DNA of 64,000 nucleotides, taken from positions 72,992,303 through 73,056,302 of the forward strand of contig NC_133935.1 in assembly GCF_031877795.1 (NCBI RefSeq), in the 5' to 3' direction. Under the pieces are notes generated by a model. The model searched no databases, was not told where the DNA came from, and worked only from the letters and a program-made list of their open reading frames with translations. The translations under genes were made by a program, and so were the position numbers. This document shows, in pieces, positions 12,701-27,700 of the stretch; the first letter of the stretch is position 1; every line of letters starts with the position of its first letter. The stretch is from Strix aluco. Lineage: Eukaryota; Chordata; Aves; Strigiformes; Strigidae.

Positions 12701-15700
12701 CTCTTTAAGGTTTGCAATGTGAATGCTTGGAGATGCTAAATATACAGAGATGGATGGATTATTCTAGTCCCTCTCATTGCTGTTGTTGCAAAGCTATAGG
12801 AAGCTTTTCTTTGTACGTGACCCTAAACATCCTACATTTGGGAGAGTTTTTAGATTGTCGATCTCAAGCTTGTCAGAAAATGAGGCTGACTGATGGCCGA
12901 AATAAGTAAACAACATGGCAAAAATATTTCTTTTCTTTTTTCTGAGTCTGTTTTTTTGTAATTTGACTCTGTGTGTTGTTGAAAATGTCAGTATATCTTT
13001 GCAGGGTGCAATGCAGTTTGGACAGGACTCAGCTGTGGCGGTGGTTTTCAGGCAGCCCAGCGCTGGTCGGTCTGTCACATGGACAGGACCCGGCTTTGCC
13101 CGTGTTCCCAGCGGAGCTGGGCTGAGATTTGCCATCAACAACGTTCCCTTTGCTATGGACTTTGATATCACAATTCGTTATGAGCCTGAGGTACTTTTAA
13201 TGTCTTGTGTGTCTTGCGATGTTGTGATAGATGCAGGGTCTATCTTGTCAATAATAGGATGCAGCAACTTGTCCCACTCTTTACATTTAAAATTAAAATT
13301 TTTTGCCTTTTCATCCTTATCAACCAGGTAACATGCTCTCCGCTGATCCCCCTAACCCTTTCCACTCAAATCTGAAAAATCTGAAAAATCTGAAAAAGTG
13401 TTTTCTAAACATCAATGAAGGTTTCGTCTTCTGGAGTTCCTCTTTTGGTACCTTTGCTTGCACTGGACTTTTGTTCCCAAATCAGATACAGGCAAAATCC
13501 AGCTCCTTTTAGAGGGGCATTTCTGGGCAGGAAAATGTGCACAGACAAGAGTGATCTGAGGAGATATTTATCCAGGGCTTTTTCAGACATCCAGCTTTCC
13601 AGTTGCTCCAGCTGGGCTCTGAGATGTGTGAAAATTGTAGGAAAATAGCCAAAATCTTATTTTTTGCCGGAACAAAATTTCTCAATGATGAAGACATGGC
13701 TAGGGAAATCTGTTAACCCAAATTTAGTGAAACCCAAGTCCGCACCCATGTTTTCAGAAACACAGTTTTTTCAGTACTGGTATTTGTACATGCCTTGCTC
13801 TTTCGCTTTGCAGCTCCCTGGGACAATCTCACCACTTGAGATCCTCCTTCTGTCTGTTGCATTCTGTTCTCTTACTTTCATTCTCAGGCAAACAAACCTC
13901 CCAGTGTCTTAAAACATGAGAACAATTTTGCAGTGGGCTGGTTTGATGTAGCTTTTTCCTTCTAAGGATTAAACAGTTGAATTTTAAAGACTTTTGTTAC
14001 AAAGTCTTTTATGTTTGTTATTCCTTATTAAATGTGAGAGGAGGCAGATAATGAAGGATATCTCTAGGACAACACTGTGCTAAGAAAGGAAACAACTCCA
14101 ATTACTTTAACAGACCTGTTTCCATTTGCACCAGATGAGGTCCTATTTCCATCTCTGCTCTTCAATTAGTCATTGCAAATACAATGCATTTTTCACAAAT
14201 AACATTTTTTTTAGTCCTGTAAAGAACAAAGAGAAAATTTGTTTTGTCACTGCAGTGTGCAATCATTCAGATGGCTTTTGTTAAGCCTGGCAAAGAGGAA
14301 GTGGGTTTTTCAGATATAAAAAATGACCATAATTTTTGTCCTTTGTTTATAGTCCTTGGAAGACTGGCTAGCAAGTGTTGCTGTCCAGCCCGCTGGTGTT
14401 TTGTCAAGTCAACACTGCAAAAACAAGGGCTTTTCACAGGAGCCACATGTGTTGCCTCTCCCAGCAACAAAGAGGTCTGACTATTCCTGTCCTTTCACCT
14501 ATAGATTTTCTGTACAAATCTTCTACTAAAGCACTGCAGAGCATAAATGTGTGGGAAAGTGGGAATATTAGAAACACATGTGTGGCCTTTCCTATTGCTG
14601 TCACACCACAATACCATGTAGGCTTTAAGGAAGAGTCTGATGCCCCAGTCCTCAGGCTGGCAAAGGTTTATCCAAGCCAGGAAAGCAGCCTGAGATCCGG
14701 CTGGGTTTAGCTGTTGCTTTGGCGAAGATCCAACTGCAGATATTTCAGTATAGAATGGAAATATGGACTTAAAGTCACTGTCCTAGCCTATTTTTAAAAC
14801 CAGCTTTTCACCCTGGACCTATGTAAAGAATAGAGAGTAGCCAAGAGGATGTGACTGAAGTCTTTATCAAACAGGAACAGGAAAGGACAAAAATGAAGAG
14901 TAAGCTGCAAATTCCTTTGCTTGAAGTAGTAAAACCTGCCATTTTCAGTTTAGTCTCACCAGGTTTAGATTGCACTTGGTGAATCATCCAGGCAGAAGTC
15001 ATGCAGCTTTCCCAAAGCCTGCAAGCAGCGGGGCTGGGTGTGCTCCCCACAGCGGCAGGGCCTGCTCAGGGCTGCAGGTGTTAGGATGCAGGCACAGAGG
15101 GGAGGGAGAGCTCACAGCATCCCCTGAACTTGCCTTGTCCTGACTCCTGGATATAACTGTGCTTCATTTCTGCTAAACAGGATTGCAATTCTGAAAACTC
15201 CAGTCTGCCTGGAGACGGGAACAGAATATTCTGTGGATGTGTATTTTTCTCATCCCTCTCCTTCTGACCCAAAGGCAAAATCGTTCATCTTGATTGACTC
15301 TGTGAGTAGTTCTGTCACAAATCCCTTGAGGCTGTATTTATACCAGTGTGATTTTTTTTTTTTTTACATAGACTTACTCAAAATATATTAAAATCATTTA
15401 TAGTGTGTTTTAATAGAAATCCAGGGAAGTGTGCTTCTGCTTACCTCCATTGGCACTGTGTTTGCATGTTTTTGTATGGAAAGACAGAACTGTATCTGTT
15501 TTAATTTTCATGGAGCAATAGCATAATAGCTCCTCAAGTCATCCTTGTTGAGTATGCTAATAGTCAGAGGATGTTTATCTGTTGCTCATTTATTTGAGCA
15601 CACTGCACATATGCTGACAAGATGCTGTGGTTAGGGATATAAATTCATGCAATTCTTCATCACTTAGGTTTTTTTAAAATCTCTATAATTTGTCTGAATC

Positions 15701-18700
15701 TAATTAAAAAATCATGGATTAAAGATGACATTGGAAAAGTAAAATTAGTTCTGTACTTTCCTGGGAATCAGGTCCAGACATTTCCCAAGTTTCCACCAAG
15801 TCAGGAACTGGGTGTTAGTTTTGGGTCCTTCTCTTGAGAAAAATATTTTTAAGTCCATTCCTCTAATTACTTCTGTAGAACTGGACCTGACAAGGGCTGG
15901 CCATACTTGGACATAGAACCTTCAGCTGATTTTTCTCTGTCTCGGTAATACAAGTAAAAATTTTGGCCAGATACTGCTTTCGGAGTCATCAACATGGCAC
16001 CTCGTAGAAGCAAAAACAGTTCTGAGCGTATATCTGAGGTCTTATTATAATCCAACTCTTTTATACACAGTCTCTTTTATTTTAAGAACTCGGGGAATGT
16101 CTAGACCATCAGAATAAATGTGAATTTAGATGACTGAGCAGCACAATGAAAGATTTGGAAACACGGTGCTCCAGGCCTCTGTCCTTGCAATGCAGAGCGC
16201 AGTAAGAGAATGTGGGAAATTCTGGTTTTCAGTATGTCTAAGCAAAAATATTTTCCTTTCCCTCTTAATGCCAAAGCTTGGACTTATTCCCAGAATCGGC
16301 TCCATGGAGAACTTTTGCAGTGAAAAGGATTTAGATGAGTACCAGAAGTATCACTGTATTGAAATTGCATCAGAAGTTGGACCTCATGTCCTGCCCGAAG
16401 CGTGCGCACGGCTCATAGTGAGCATGTCAGCCCGTATTCACAACGGTGCCGTCGGTAAGGAGCAACTTGCACAGGCAGCTCTTTTGGACAGTTACTGGTT
16501 TTCCCTTGAGTTTGTAAGATATATTGACTGGAGAACTCTCAGCCCATGGTGGTGTAGGTAAGTGAAGCCAGTCAGCATGTGGTATGTATGGACATGTGGG
16601 ATACGTCCTGCTGAACGCTGAGTGCGCTGCAAACACCTTTTGGTGACGTGGCTCTCGGAGTCCATCACACCTGATGAGCTTCATGAAGCAGCATGACAAG
16701 GACCATGGCAGTGTTTGTCTGTTTTCTGAAGAGCATTTCAGTCAGATGCAGATTCACCAGATGGCCAAAGCAATAACTTTCCTGTTTTTCTGGCTGCTGT
16801 AAAATAACAGAGGAGGTTTTAAGCGCTCTTCCTGGATGCTGCAGGCCAGCTGGATGCACTGGTAGGACTCCAGGCATGATGACACGCAAGCTGATGTGCT
16901 GGAGGAGATTCACCAAGAAAACCTTGGTGGTGTCCCAGCAAGAGGGCAGTGACAGGTGGGGTTTGAAGGCCCAGGCAGTCTCCTGGATCCACCACAGAAA
17001 GGGCAGCTGGGCTCAGTGGCTCAGGAGACTTCCCTACTGTTGGGCCCAGAGAAATGGAGCTTCTCTGCATTTAGAGTAACAGGAGGAGCCTTTCTGGACA
17101 ACTTTGGTGGCCAGCTCCTTTCAGGGATCCTTGCCTCAAATGAACCTGATAGCATCTGCTTGGTTTGGGCTATTTTCAGAAGGACCAATGCCTCACTCAC
17201 ACATCATCTGATGTGGTCATGGCTATGCAACCACAGATTCCCCCTCATTTAAGGTTGGGCTGTGCTGACTCCCCATTAGTCCAATTCCCATAGTGATGGG
17301 ATTCTCCCAATGAAACATGGCACTTCGGCTTTCTAGTGCTGTCATATGAGCATTCTGGACAAACATCTTCTGTGAGATAGCAGACCAGCTCCACTCAGCA
17401 AGTTAGTCCAAGGTGTCCAGAAAGCAGCAAACAATACGCAGGTGCACGCCATCTAAATACTGCTTGCAAGTTATGTCCAGTGCTTCAGCTAGACATAGAT
17501 ATATATCAAACCCTGCTAGACTTCAGGATATCTCCATTTTGGATTGACATTTTGCTATGCCCTCTTTTGTCCTTTCCCAAATACTTGCTGAAAGCAGTGT
17601 CCTGAATGTGGCAGCTTCAACACTGAGACTTGTGCTGGTGCCTGATAAGCCAACACCATTGATGCTACAGCATCAAATAATTCAAGCCATGGCCATCAGT
17701 GGATAGTGAACCCCTGATGAGAATAATCAAGCTCTTTGCTACCTATTTTTAAGTGTAAAACCTGAAAGTTTATGACAGCAGTCACACTCTTTTATAACCA
17801 AGACTGTTTTGATTTTCTTTCCCCTTGTCAGCGTGTAAGTGCAATCCCCAAGGGTCACTGAATGCCAGCTGCAGTAAACTGGGAGGCCAGTGTCAGTGCA
17901 AAGCCAACGTTGTGGGACGCTGCTGTGACACCTGCTCTGCGGGCAGCTATGGCTTCGGCTTCCATGGCTGCTATGGTGAGTACTTGGCAGCCAGCACCAC
18001 TACCAGTATCTGGCTCTTCATGCATAACCTAAATTTTTAGGGCTTTGAATCCATGATTATATGTGAAGCAATATAAAAAATGGTTCAGAAATAATGAATT
18101 TTCCATCCCTGCTGCTTCCACTGCCTTTGAGCAGTGTCAGTGATGAGCGGTGTTGGTGGGAATACGTTCAGGACCCAGCTTTGCTTTCGGTGTTTTCCAG
18201 CATGCGAGTGCCACCCGCAAGGCTCACTGAGCACGCTGTGCGACCAGCTGACGGGCCAGTGCTCCTGCCGCCGGGAGGTGGATGGTCAGCGCTGCAGCCG
18301 ATGTCTGGCTGGGTATTTTGGATTTCCCCACTGCCGTCCTTGCCCGTGTAATGGCTATGCAGAGCTTTGTGACCCGGTGACCGGAGTGTGCCTGAACTGC
18401 CACAGCTTTACAACTGGAAGCCATTGTGAAAGGTAAGTTGGTGAACAGCACTGCAAAGCTCACCCAAACATGAAACGTGTGTAGCTGGGGCCCCACCTAG
18501 ATCCCCATGAATGCATCAGTGACCTTAACTGGAAACACATACCTAAATCCAGGATTAAATTGGGCCTAGCTGCTGAATGGCAGGTACCTGTTGGTTTGGC
18601 AAATGCATATAATGCTTGTGGGAGGACTGTGGGCACAGCATGCATGCAGCATTGCAGTGGGCTCCCTGCAAGAAGGTGTTTGAGACATGGGTGCCATGGC

Positions 18701-21700
18701 ACCATGTGCTTGGAGAAATGTGCAAAGCACTGTGTATGAGATGATACACTGACTCCTGCCAGCTTTTAAATTGCCAAGAGGCTAACCTGATGCTGAATAC
18801 TCATTTTAATACCTGCAATTATCTCTGAGGAGCTTAAATAAACATGCCCTTTTTGCTGGTTCATATTATTTCCATATGACCAGCAAATGACTTTTCTCAT
18901 GTGTTTCAGCTCTGTTCAAAACAGTGCTCCTCTTTTTTATTCTACACACTGGCAGCAGTATCCCAGTTCAACATGGACATCAGAGTTAAATTCATTAGCT
19001 GTTTAGTTTAGTTTGGCTGGATAGTACCTTGTCATTCATTTTTAAGAGGATTTCCCCATGAAACCTACTGAGCTTTTCTTGCAGTGCTTTTGGACAATAC
19101 AGCCTTTGGCTATTGTGCTTGTAGGTGGCAAATAGATTAAAAATGGGAGACTGAAATACTTGCCCTGTGCCTCTGCAGGAGCTCCAGACCTTGGGGCAAG
19201 GATAATCAAATAGCCAAGACTTTTAGCCTGGCTTGTATACATATAGAGAATTGTGTTCTCATTTGCCATAGTAAAGCAGATCAAAGACCGAGGATGCTTC
19301 AGAAGCCGCTGCGTTGCCGCAGATGCAGGGCCATGGGGGGCTGGGACATGGAGGTGGTGGTGGCAGGCAGGATGGTGGAGATGGCTGAGCCCTCAGGGAG
19401 CCCCCAAAGCCCCCCGCCTCTCTGGGTAACAGCAGAGCCACCACTGCTTTGAAACAGCCATCACCCCAGGTCTGCAGAACACGTCAGACAGAGCATGGCT
19501 GATTACAATTCATATGCTACATCTAAAATATGCAATATTCTCTGAGTGCTCTGAACGAATCATTGCTTTTTTGCCCACGCCAGGACTTTCTACTGCCATG
19601 CCAACCACTCTTTGTGTATGTGTATGGAAATAGATTAATATATGTGGTGATAGGTGAATATACAGAAATTTTACATGGCAGCTTTTAGCTGTCTGTGCGG
19701 ACCATGTGTGATATGTCGTATGTTTACATTGTCATTTAGATTAAAATTGTTCCAGAGTAGGTGAAAGTCTTCAGCAATATTCCCTGGAAAGAAACCATAT
19801 GGGTTTTTTCCTTTTTGCTCCAGATTTTGGGCATGCAGCTCTGATTTTCTATTTTAGACCAGCTTTGAACCTTGGTATATCTGTACCAGTTAATGGGGAT
19901 AGCATTACAATGACCTGGAATGTTAAATTAATTATGCGTACATATAAATTGATTCACCTGCAGGGACCAAAAGGAATATTTGACAATTTCTGCTGCTTTG
20001 TGTTGACTGCTTTGACAGGTGCATGGATGGCTATTATGGAAACCCTCTGAAGGGAGAACCCTGCCACCCATGCATGTGCCCAGGGGCACCTACAAGCAAT
20101 AGGTATTTTGCGCGTTCCTGTTACCAGGACTCCCAGTCTGCACAACTAGTCTGCAATTGTCTCGAGGGATATTCAGGTACAAAGCAAAATAAGGACTGGT
20201 TTTGATTCATTAAAATTAATGTAAGAGAGAAAAATGACCATCCTCTGTCCATCCTCTGTTCAGAAATACAAGCGAGGTAATGATAATAGGTAAGAAAAGT
20301 TAACACTCAAATTTACTGAAATGAGGTGGGGAAGTCCTGACTGAGAAGTGTGGGAATTGTGCAATTAGTGTTTGAAAAAGGGATTCACCTGCGTGGGTAC
20401 AGTGAAGCCATTAAATAATCTGATGGCACTCTCTGGAAACCTCCTCCTTCCCAGGGGCACTACACTAACCTGGTGGGGCGAAGCGGGGAGAACTGCAGTT
20501 GCTTGTTACCTCTGAAAAACAAGCACTGGAAGCCCAAATTGGAAAGAATAGGACATCAAAAAGAGCTGATAAGATTTCCTAATCAGAGAAAATCTTTCTT
20601 CATATAGAGGAATCTTGCTTTGATGTTATGCCCAAAAGGGACTGTTTCACCATTCAAATGTTCACTTTAGAAATGAGGTTTCCATTCTCAGCTGTCTCAA
20701 ATGCAGCAAACTGATGCTTTGCTTCCTAAGAGCCCATTGACTTAGCTTGAATCTCTGCAGGGAAAACTGAAGATATTTCCCTCCCCCTGGGTATTGGAAG
20801 GGTCTCCACTGATGGAAGCAAACCCTAATGGGAAACACTGCCAAAAACTAAACCAATGCTGTCATCTTTACTTAGGCCAGCTTCCTTTAAAAGTCAAGAG
20901 CAATTTTGCTTGAGTAATTGCTATAGGGCCAAAATGATCCTTGTTGGTACTCACCCAGGGGACTTCTGTCCTCACAAACCACTGCAATCCTCAGTTCTGG
21001 ACTTTCTTTCTCCTGCTCCTGCCCAGCAAAGGCTCTTGAACACCACTGTGGCACCAGGCTCACTTCCTCAGACGTTGTGAAAGGCTCTGGTTCTGAGGAC
21101 CATGGCGAAGGAGCATCCTTGGTTGAGAATGAGCCAGTGGATGAGGTCTCAGCAACACCAGCCTGCCCAGAAAGGTTTCTGAGATGCAGAGAGGTAGCAC
21201 TCCAATCAGGGCAGGCTATTGGGATGACATGCAGAAGTAATTGCAATGCCAGCAAGCAAGGACAGGGCATCCCAGAGTTTGTCTGGCCTCCCAAGGATCC
21301 TCCATGGGGTTGCAGAAAGGAGGGCAGGTCTGACAGACTCTGAGTTGCTCCAGTAAAGGGCACTCCCCACCTTCCCATGCTGCTATCAGGGTGAAGGCCT
21401 CAGGAAAAATCCTGCAAATATGGCCAACCCTGACTACTGACATTGAAAGGTCTTTGATGGAAAAAGATGTTTGGAGGTGTTATGTGAGAGGGTACCTATT
21501 TACTTCTACTGAAAGGACTTCCTTGGTAAGAACAACTTGGGATGAGGAGAGTGCGTTTCCATCAGATTTCAGTGGGGGGAGATGTAATTTAAATTGATCA
21601 TAGAATTAAAGGGCAACAGTCTCAAACAGGTGGATATTTTCCATTGGAAATGTGCATTTGAACAGATGGTCTGAATCTTTTAACAATGTTACTGGAAATT

Positions 21701-24700
21701 ACATGTTTCACTTGAATTCCCATCAGCCAGCAAATATTTTTACCTTCCTCTCTGACAGGCGATCGGTGTGATGAGTGTCCTAGTGGGTTCTACAAAAACC
21801 CAGGCAGCCCCGGGCTTGACTGTGTGTCATGTCCCTGCAATAACAACATCGATGTGACAGACCCAGAGTCCTGTAACAGGGTCACCGGGGAATGCACCAA
21901 GTGTTTACACAACACCCATGGAGCAAACTGCCAGTTCTGCAAACCAGGGTATTTTGGCTCAGCCCTCAATCAAAACTGTCAAAGTAAGTAAGCAACAGCA
22001 CTGCAACTGTATATTACTACCAAGAAAAGTTTTAAAGGAATTAGGCTATAGGGAGAGGTTAGCCCTTGGAGGGACAGTAAAACTAAAGCAGATCAATGGA
22101 GCAAAATATGAGAATACCAAATATATTTCAATTCAGTGATACAAATAACTGTTAATATGGCATCTATTAAATTGTCATTTAAGTCTCACTAAATCTCATA
22201 CTGAATATCACTCTGAGGAAATACTAATTTGTGAAATGAAATCAGTACTCTCTGTTAGAAAAATAAATGTGCATTCAGCCCATTTAGGAAGGAATCAAAA
22301 GTAGAGGAATCAAAGATAATTGTTTATCCATGTTGCTGGCTGATGCCAACTAAGCAATGCTCAGTTAACCAGATGATCCCTTGCCGAGCTCTCTGCCTTA
22401 CCAGTAGTTTTCATTAAGTGTCTAGAATGCGACTGTTCAGACAATTTCATAGACTCCATGAGGACACTGTCAATAACTCAGCACTTTTAACAGAAAGACA
22501 GGAGTGTAAGAAAAAGCAAGGCATAAGTTTCCTCCCAACATTTCTCAAAGACTATTTTCACAAATGTGCCTGATTGAGGGTCTAATTTCTACAGGTCAGA
22601 CAATTACAGGTATTTTCAAGAAAGTCTTTTTCTGGGAATCTCTAGAATACAGTTCAAGCCCATTCCTTGTTCATTCTTGGAAGATGTCAGTTAGAAATGG
22701 TTGAGCAAAAACTTTTGGCTCCTCACAAGGAAGGCTTCTTATCTTACTTGGCTTACTGGAGTTTCCCACGCTAGATAGTGCCTACTGTAAATCAGCTTCT
22801 CCTTACCCAGCATATTTAACAATTCATTCTAATAAGATTCAGATTCACTATGTCTTCATTTTTTGTGCCTGTACTAAAAGTACTGACCGTTCCCAGCAAG
22901 TTTGTTCAAAGTGATATATAAGCTATGACTGAAAGATAGGTAAACTGTATGAGATTAAAAAAGTGTTCAAGATTACTAGAAGTAAACTTGTAAGATGGGC
23001 TTTATATACAGCTCTGGTTGTCCATCAACTGTCTATATTATCAACTGATGTAGTAATTGTCCTTCTTTTTCCAGGGTGCATGTGCAATCCGGTGGGTGTT
23101 GGCCCTGCCATGTGCCCAGGGGGGGACGCAGCCTGTCTGTGTGACCCAGCCACAGGAGCTTGCCCTTGCCTGCCCAACGTGGTGGGCGTTACATGTGACC
23201 AGTGTGCCTCTGGCTACTGGGACCTGGCTAGTGGAAAAGGATGTCAGATCTGTGACTGTGATCTAAAAAACTCCCAAAGCAACCAGTGCGACCAGGCAAG
23301 AAAATGATTCTGCCTTCTGGGAACTGGGGTGGTGGTGTTTTGGCATGGCATGGTGGGGACCCTCTTATAAACGAGGGTAGTTTTTTGTTGTGCTCCCTGA
23401 AAACAAAAAGTCTTTGCAAGTTTGCAGTTGTTGCAATCACACTTTGAGTCATTATATCAAACATGCTGTTCTGATAATGTGGCTCTGCTTGTAAGCAATT
23501 TCCCTTTGCTTTTGTGGTTTTTTGTCAAGTGAATCTTAGAAATACTTTGTAAGAAAATGTCACATAGGAAAAAACTGCCCCATAAGTATACATATAGGGA
23601 AAAAGGAAGTTCAGACTTGGACCCAAGAATCTTATGAGTATTTTTTTAGGTGTTTGTTTTCATGAAGTAGCAGCTGTGGCCATTACATTAATCATGTCTC
23701 ATCTATCAGACTGCTAGGGTACTTCTTCTCATCTCTATTTCCTGTGCCCTTTTTAGAGCTAGAATGTAGAAAAATTAAAACAGCATATCAGAATAGAGAG
23801 GTGAAACTGTGGTCCCATGGAGTCAACAGCAATTTTGCTATTGACTTCAGAGCACCAGGAGCTTATCCCAGGCTCTTGCTGGTGTGCTTTCACATTTTGC
23901 TTTCAATATGCTTTCTGTTTGTTCCAGTTTATTTAGTGAATTTATTATTTTTCCTAGAAAATGTAGCTCTTAACCTCGAAGAACTACTGCTTTTCTGAGC
24001 TGTACCAGTTATAAGAGCTGTAATTCCCTGCAGTTTAATAGCTGAATTCCAAAATAAATTTTCTAGAGCAATGTGCATAATATACCCTTGAGATTTTCAG
24101 TTACAGTTAATTTATCATGTAGTTAAAAGTTGAAATGTTAAGATGAGTACTTTGCCCAGCAAAAATAAGAAATTAATCTGTTTTGCAAAGGAAAAGAATC
24201 CTCTCTGAGATCATAGTCAGAGGATGACTTCTCAAAGAGCATCTGTAGACTGGAACATACAAAATCTTTCATATTAGTAAAGTAAAGCCAACTTTCAAAG
24301 TCCATTTTGTTTTCACAGCCTTCAGGAGGAAGATAGGAAAGGCAGGCCAGCACTGTATAAACCATGGTGTTCAAAGACCATGTGCAAGCAGTGCCACTGC
24401 AGGCCCCATACAGCTATATGTCATAAGTAACAGGGAGAAGAAGAAACACAATAAATAATGTATATCCAATCATATGACTCTGCAGGAAGTTATTTAATCC
24501 TAACTGTCTTTACAGCTTACAGGCCAGTGTCCATGTAAGCTAGGTTACAGCGGAAGATGTTGCGATGAATGTGAGGAAAATTACTTTGGTAGTCCCCAGA
24601 CACATTGCATTTGTAAGTATTACTAAGTGGGGACAACTGGATGAGAAAATGCCTCAAAAGAAACATTTACCTTTTATATTTGTAGGGGAGATGGGACATA

Positions 24701-27700
24701 CATCTAGAGAAGCAGGCTTTCATACATTTGTGTGTATGAGATAGATAAAACTTTATATTATTTATCTATATTGTTCCTTCTATGGTTATGATCTTACCAT
24801 GGAAGTTAGAGAGGACTTCCATGACATAGAAGTTATCCAGGCAGTCCACTTTGCTCTAACTCAAACACTGGCTTGCTTTTATTGTCTTGAAATGCATAAT
24901 TGTACCTTTTGCATGCATTAATCCCACGGAAAAGGCACAACTGGATGTAACTTGCTGTCCTTTTCTTGCAGCATGCGAATGTAACCCAGAGGGAACCAGC
25001 CAGCCCAAGTGCGACAAAGCCACCGGCACATGTAACTGCCGCGCTGGTGTCACTGGCCGGTTCTGTGACCAGTGTGGCCACGGCTTTGAGAAAAACTTTC
25101 CCTCTTGCCGTCAGTGTCATCTTTGTTTTGATCAGTGGGACACTGAAATTACTGCCCTCACTCAGACTGTTCAGGGTTTAATGAGGTTTGCTGCAAATCT
25201 GGAAGATAAAGGAGGACGAATGCCCAGCTGTGACATGCGCTTCAAAGCCTTTGAAGATGCCATTTCTGAAATTGAAAGAATTTTGAGACATCCTGTTCTT
25301 TCACTGGAGGCCCTCTCAGGCATCAAGGATTTTCAGGGCTACATCCAGTAAGGGCTCAGCTGCTGCTGAAAAAAATCCTTTGGCTGAGAAAGCAGCCTTC
25401 CCCCAGGTTCCACCAGCCATCCATACACATCAAGTCCCACTTCTGATCAGCACACAGATGCTGGACTTCTAAATCACTGTTTTCAACAGATCCGTGAACA
25501 AAATAATCCTTATATATATTATCTGTCCCCCACAGGCATATACTTAAATGCTGGAATTTTCCAGTTCATCCTAAGGGCTTTCCAAATAAGCCATTACAAG
25601 TAAATGTTTTTGCTCATTTAGAAGTTTGTTTTTGTCCTCTAAAATATTGTGTATCTCAGTTCTAGTTTAAGAACAATCCAGTCTGACTTCTGCATAACTG
25701 CCATTTCCCTTTCAGACAAAAAGTTGCACAAATAGACCCCCTTCACAGTATGCTGTATGAGTTTCCTGACCTTAACAAGAACATAGAAGACATTGGGGAA
25801 GAAGCTGACCTAGTGTATGAACTTCTGCAACAGAAAATACATCTGCATCAAAGTTTTCATTACTTGAATCTCAAAGGTAAGGTAGCCAGCAATTAATTGA
25901 AATTGGTGAACATTTTCTGTGAAATTTCGTAATGTTTTTCTCATCATCGAACCATAGAACATTTTAAAGATCCCTAGATTTTATCTTCCTGTGGTAGTGC
26001 AAAAATGTAAATACTAACAACATTTTATACTGACTTTCCAAACTCCATTTTAACTTAAAATGCCATGATTTCTAGCATCCTAAATTTCAGGTTCATGTGC
26101 CAAGGCCACATCAGTCAGAAGTCTCATGAATCCCAATGTTTACATCAGGATTTAAAAGCCACCAAGTTTCACAATATAGACTCACAGATCATATAGTAGA
26201 GTAGCAAAGGATTTTTTCCCCGCTTCTGACTCTTCTTGCTCTTAGCAATACTTCAAGAATGTTGTACAGCAATGGTTTGTTTAATTAAAGCAGAGTCACA
26301 GTGCAATTTCTTAGTGTTCTCATGGGAAAATACATGACTTTATGTGGTAAGGAACTAGCTTTCCATCATCAAAAAATGAGAAGTCAGAACTGAGATCCTT
26401 GGCATTTTTAAAGAATTACACGTCTGTGCTCGAGCTAAGTATAGTCTCCGTCAACTGCTAATAGCTGTAATGACAATGTCACAGACTGGTTTCTGGAGAA
26501 AGACGGGGATGTATCAGTTGGGGATCTCAAACAGATGCTAGATCATCCACAGTGGCAGGATACTGTCAGCAGTGTACTCTCCAAAGAGATGGCTGACAAG
26601 ATAGGAACCCCTATAAGGTAAGGTGCACACCACAGAAAGCACAAGCTACAGGCAATGCACTCCCATTTACAGTTCCTCTGTGTTTCATTCAGGACAGGAA
26701 AAGATTGGCCTAGACAAGATTAAAAAAAAAGAAGGAAAAGTCAACAGAAGACAAAGCCAAGGGAAAGAAAGAGGGGAAAAGAGGGATTAATGAAGATTTA
26801 GGGCTCCCCTGCCCTGTTGTACTTGTCAGTGCCCCTGATGCCGGCTCCTCCACTCAGGTCCCCGCACAAGTGGTCAGCACAGCTCTCCCAGGCTCTGCTT
26901 CCCAATTCAACTGAGTCTTGTGCAGACTCTGAGAAAGGCAGAAAGGCAAAGAAACAATAAATCCCCGGGAGGTCAATGGATGCACAGCTGAAGCATCTGT
27001 GGTGCTCTCTGGTCACGTTCCAAACCCGCTTCATCTTTTGGCCTCAGGAGATGGATAAACAGCCCTATAAAAAGCATACGGGGGTGTGGGGAGGGGAAGA
27101 CCTTGAATTTAAGCTGAATTTCTGGTCAGGGCCACAAACATTCATTGGTCCTGCTACCAAGCATCTAACAGCACAGAAATAACATTTCCCTCAAGATAAT
27201 CAGCTTCTCTAATATCCGTGAGAAAGCCTGGCTCCTTCACCCCATCTTCATTTCGGGACCAGCAGCACGTCCTAGGTATGGCTCTGTCTGCTTTGTCGTC
27301 TCTCTTTTTTGCTGGGGTGAAGCAGGATCACAGAATCACAGAATCATCTAGGGTGGAAAAGACCTTGAAGATCATCTAGTCCAACCATTAACCTAACACT
27401 AACAGTTCCCAACTACACCATATCCCTAAGGGCTATGTCAATGTGACTCTTAAACACCTCCAGGGATGGGGACTCCACCACCTCCCTGGGCAGCCCATTC
27501 CAACGCGTAACAACCCGTTCTGTAAAGAAATGCTTCCTAATATCCAGTCTAAACCTTCCCTGGCGCAACTTGAGGCCATTACCTCTTGTCTTACGCTCAT
27601 TACTTGGTTAAAGAGACTCATCCCCAGCTCTCTGCAACCTCCTTTCAGGTAGTTGTAGAGGGCGATGAGGTCTCCCCTCAGCCTCCTCTTCTCCAGACTA

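Noticed and set aside
12915-13331. 138-codon open frame containing a LAMB4 exon
   Set aside because: Only 13005-13190 is laminin-like; the flanks are intron read through the acceptor and donor.
20887-21378. 163-codon minus-strand open frame
   Set aside because: Lies in a LAMB4 intron, no recognisable motif, and no promoter or splice context.
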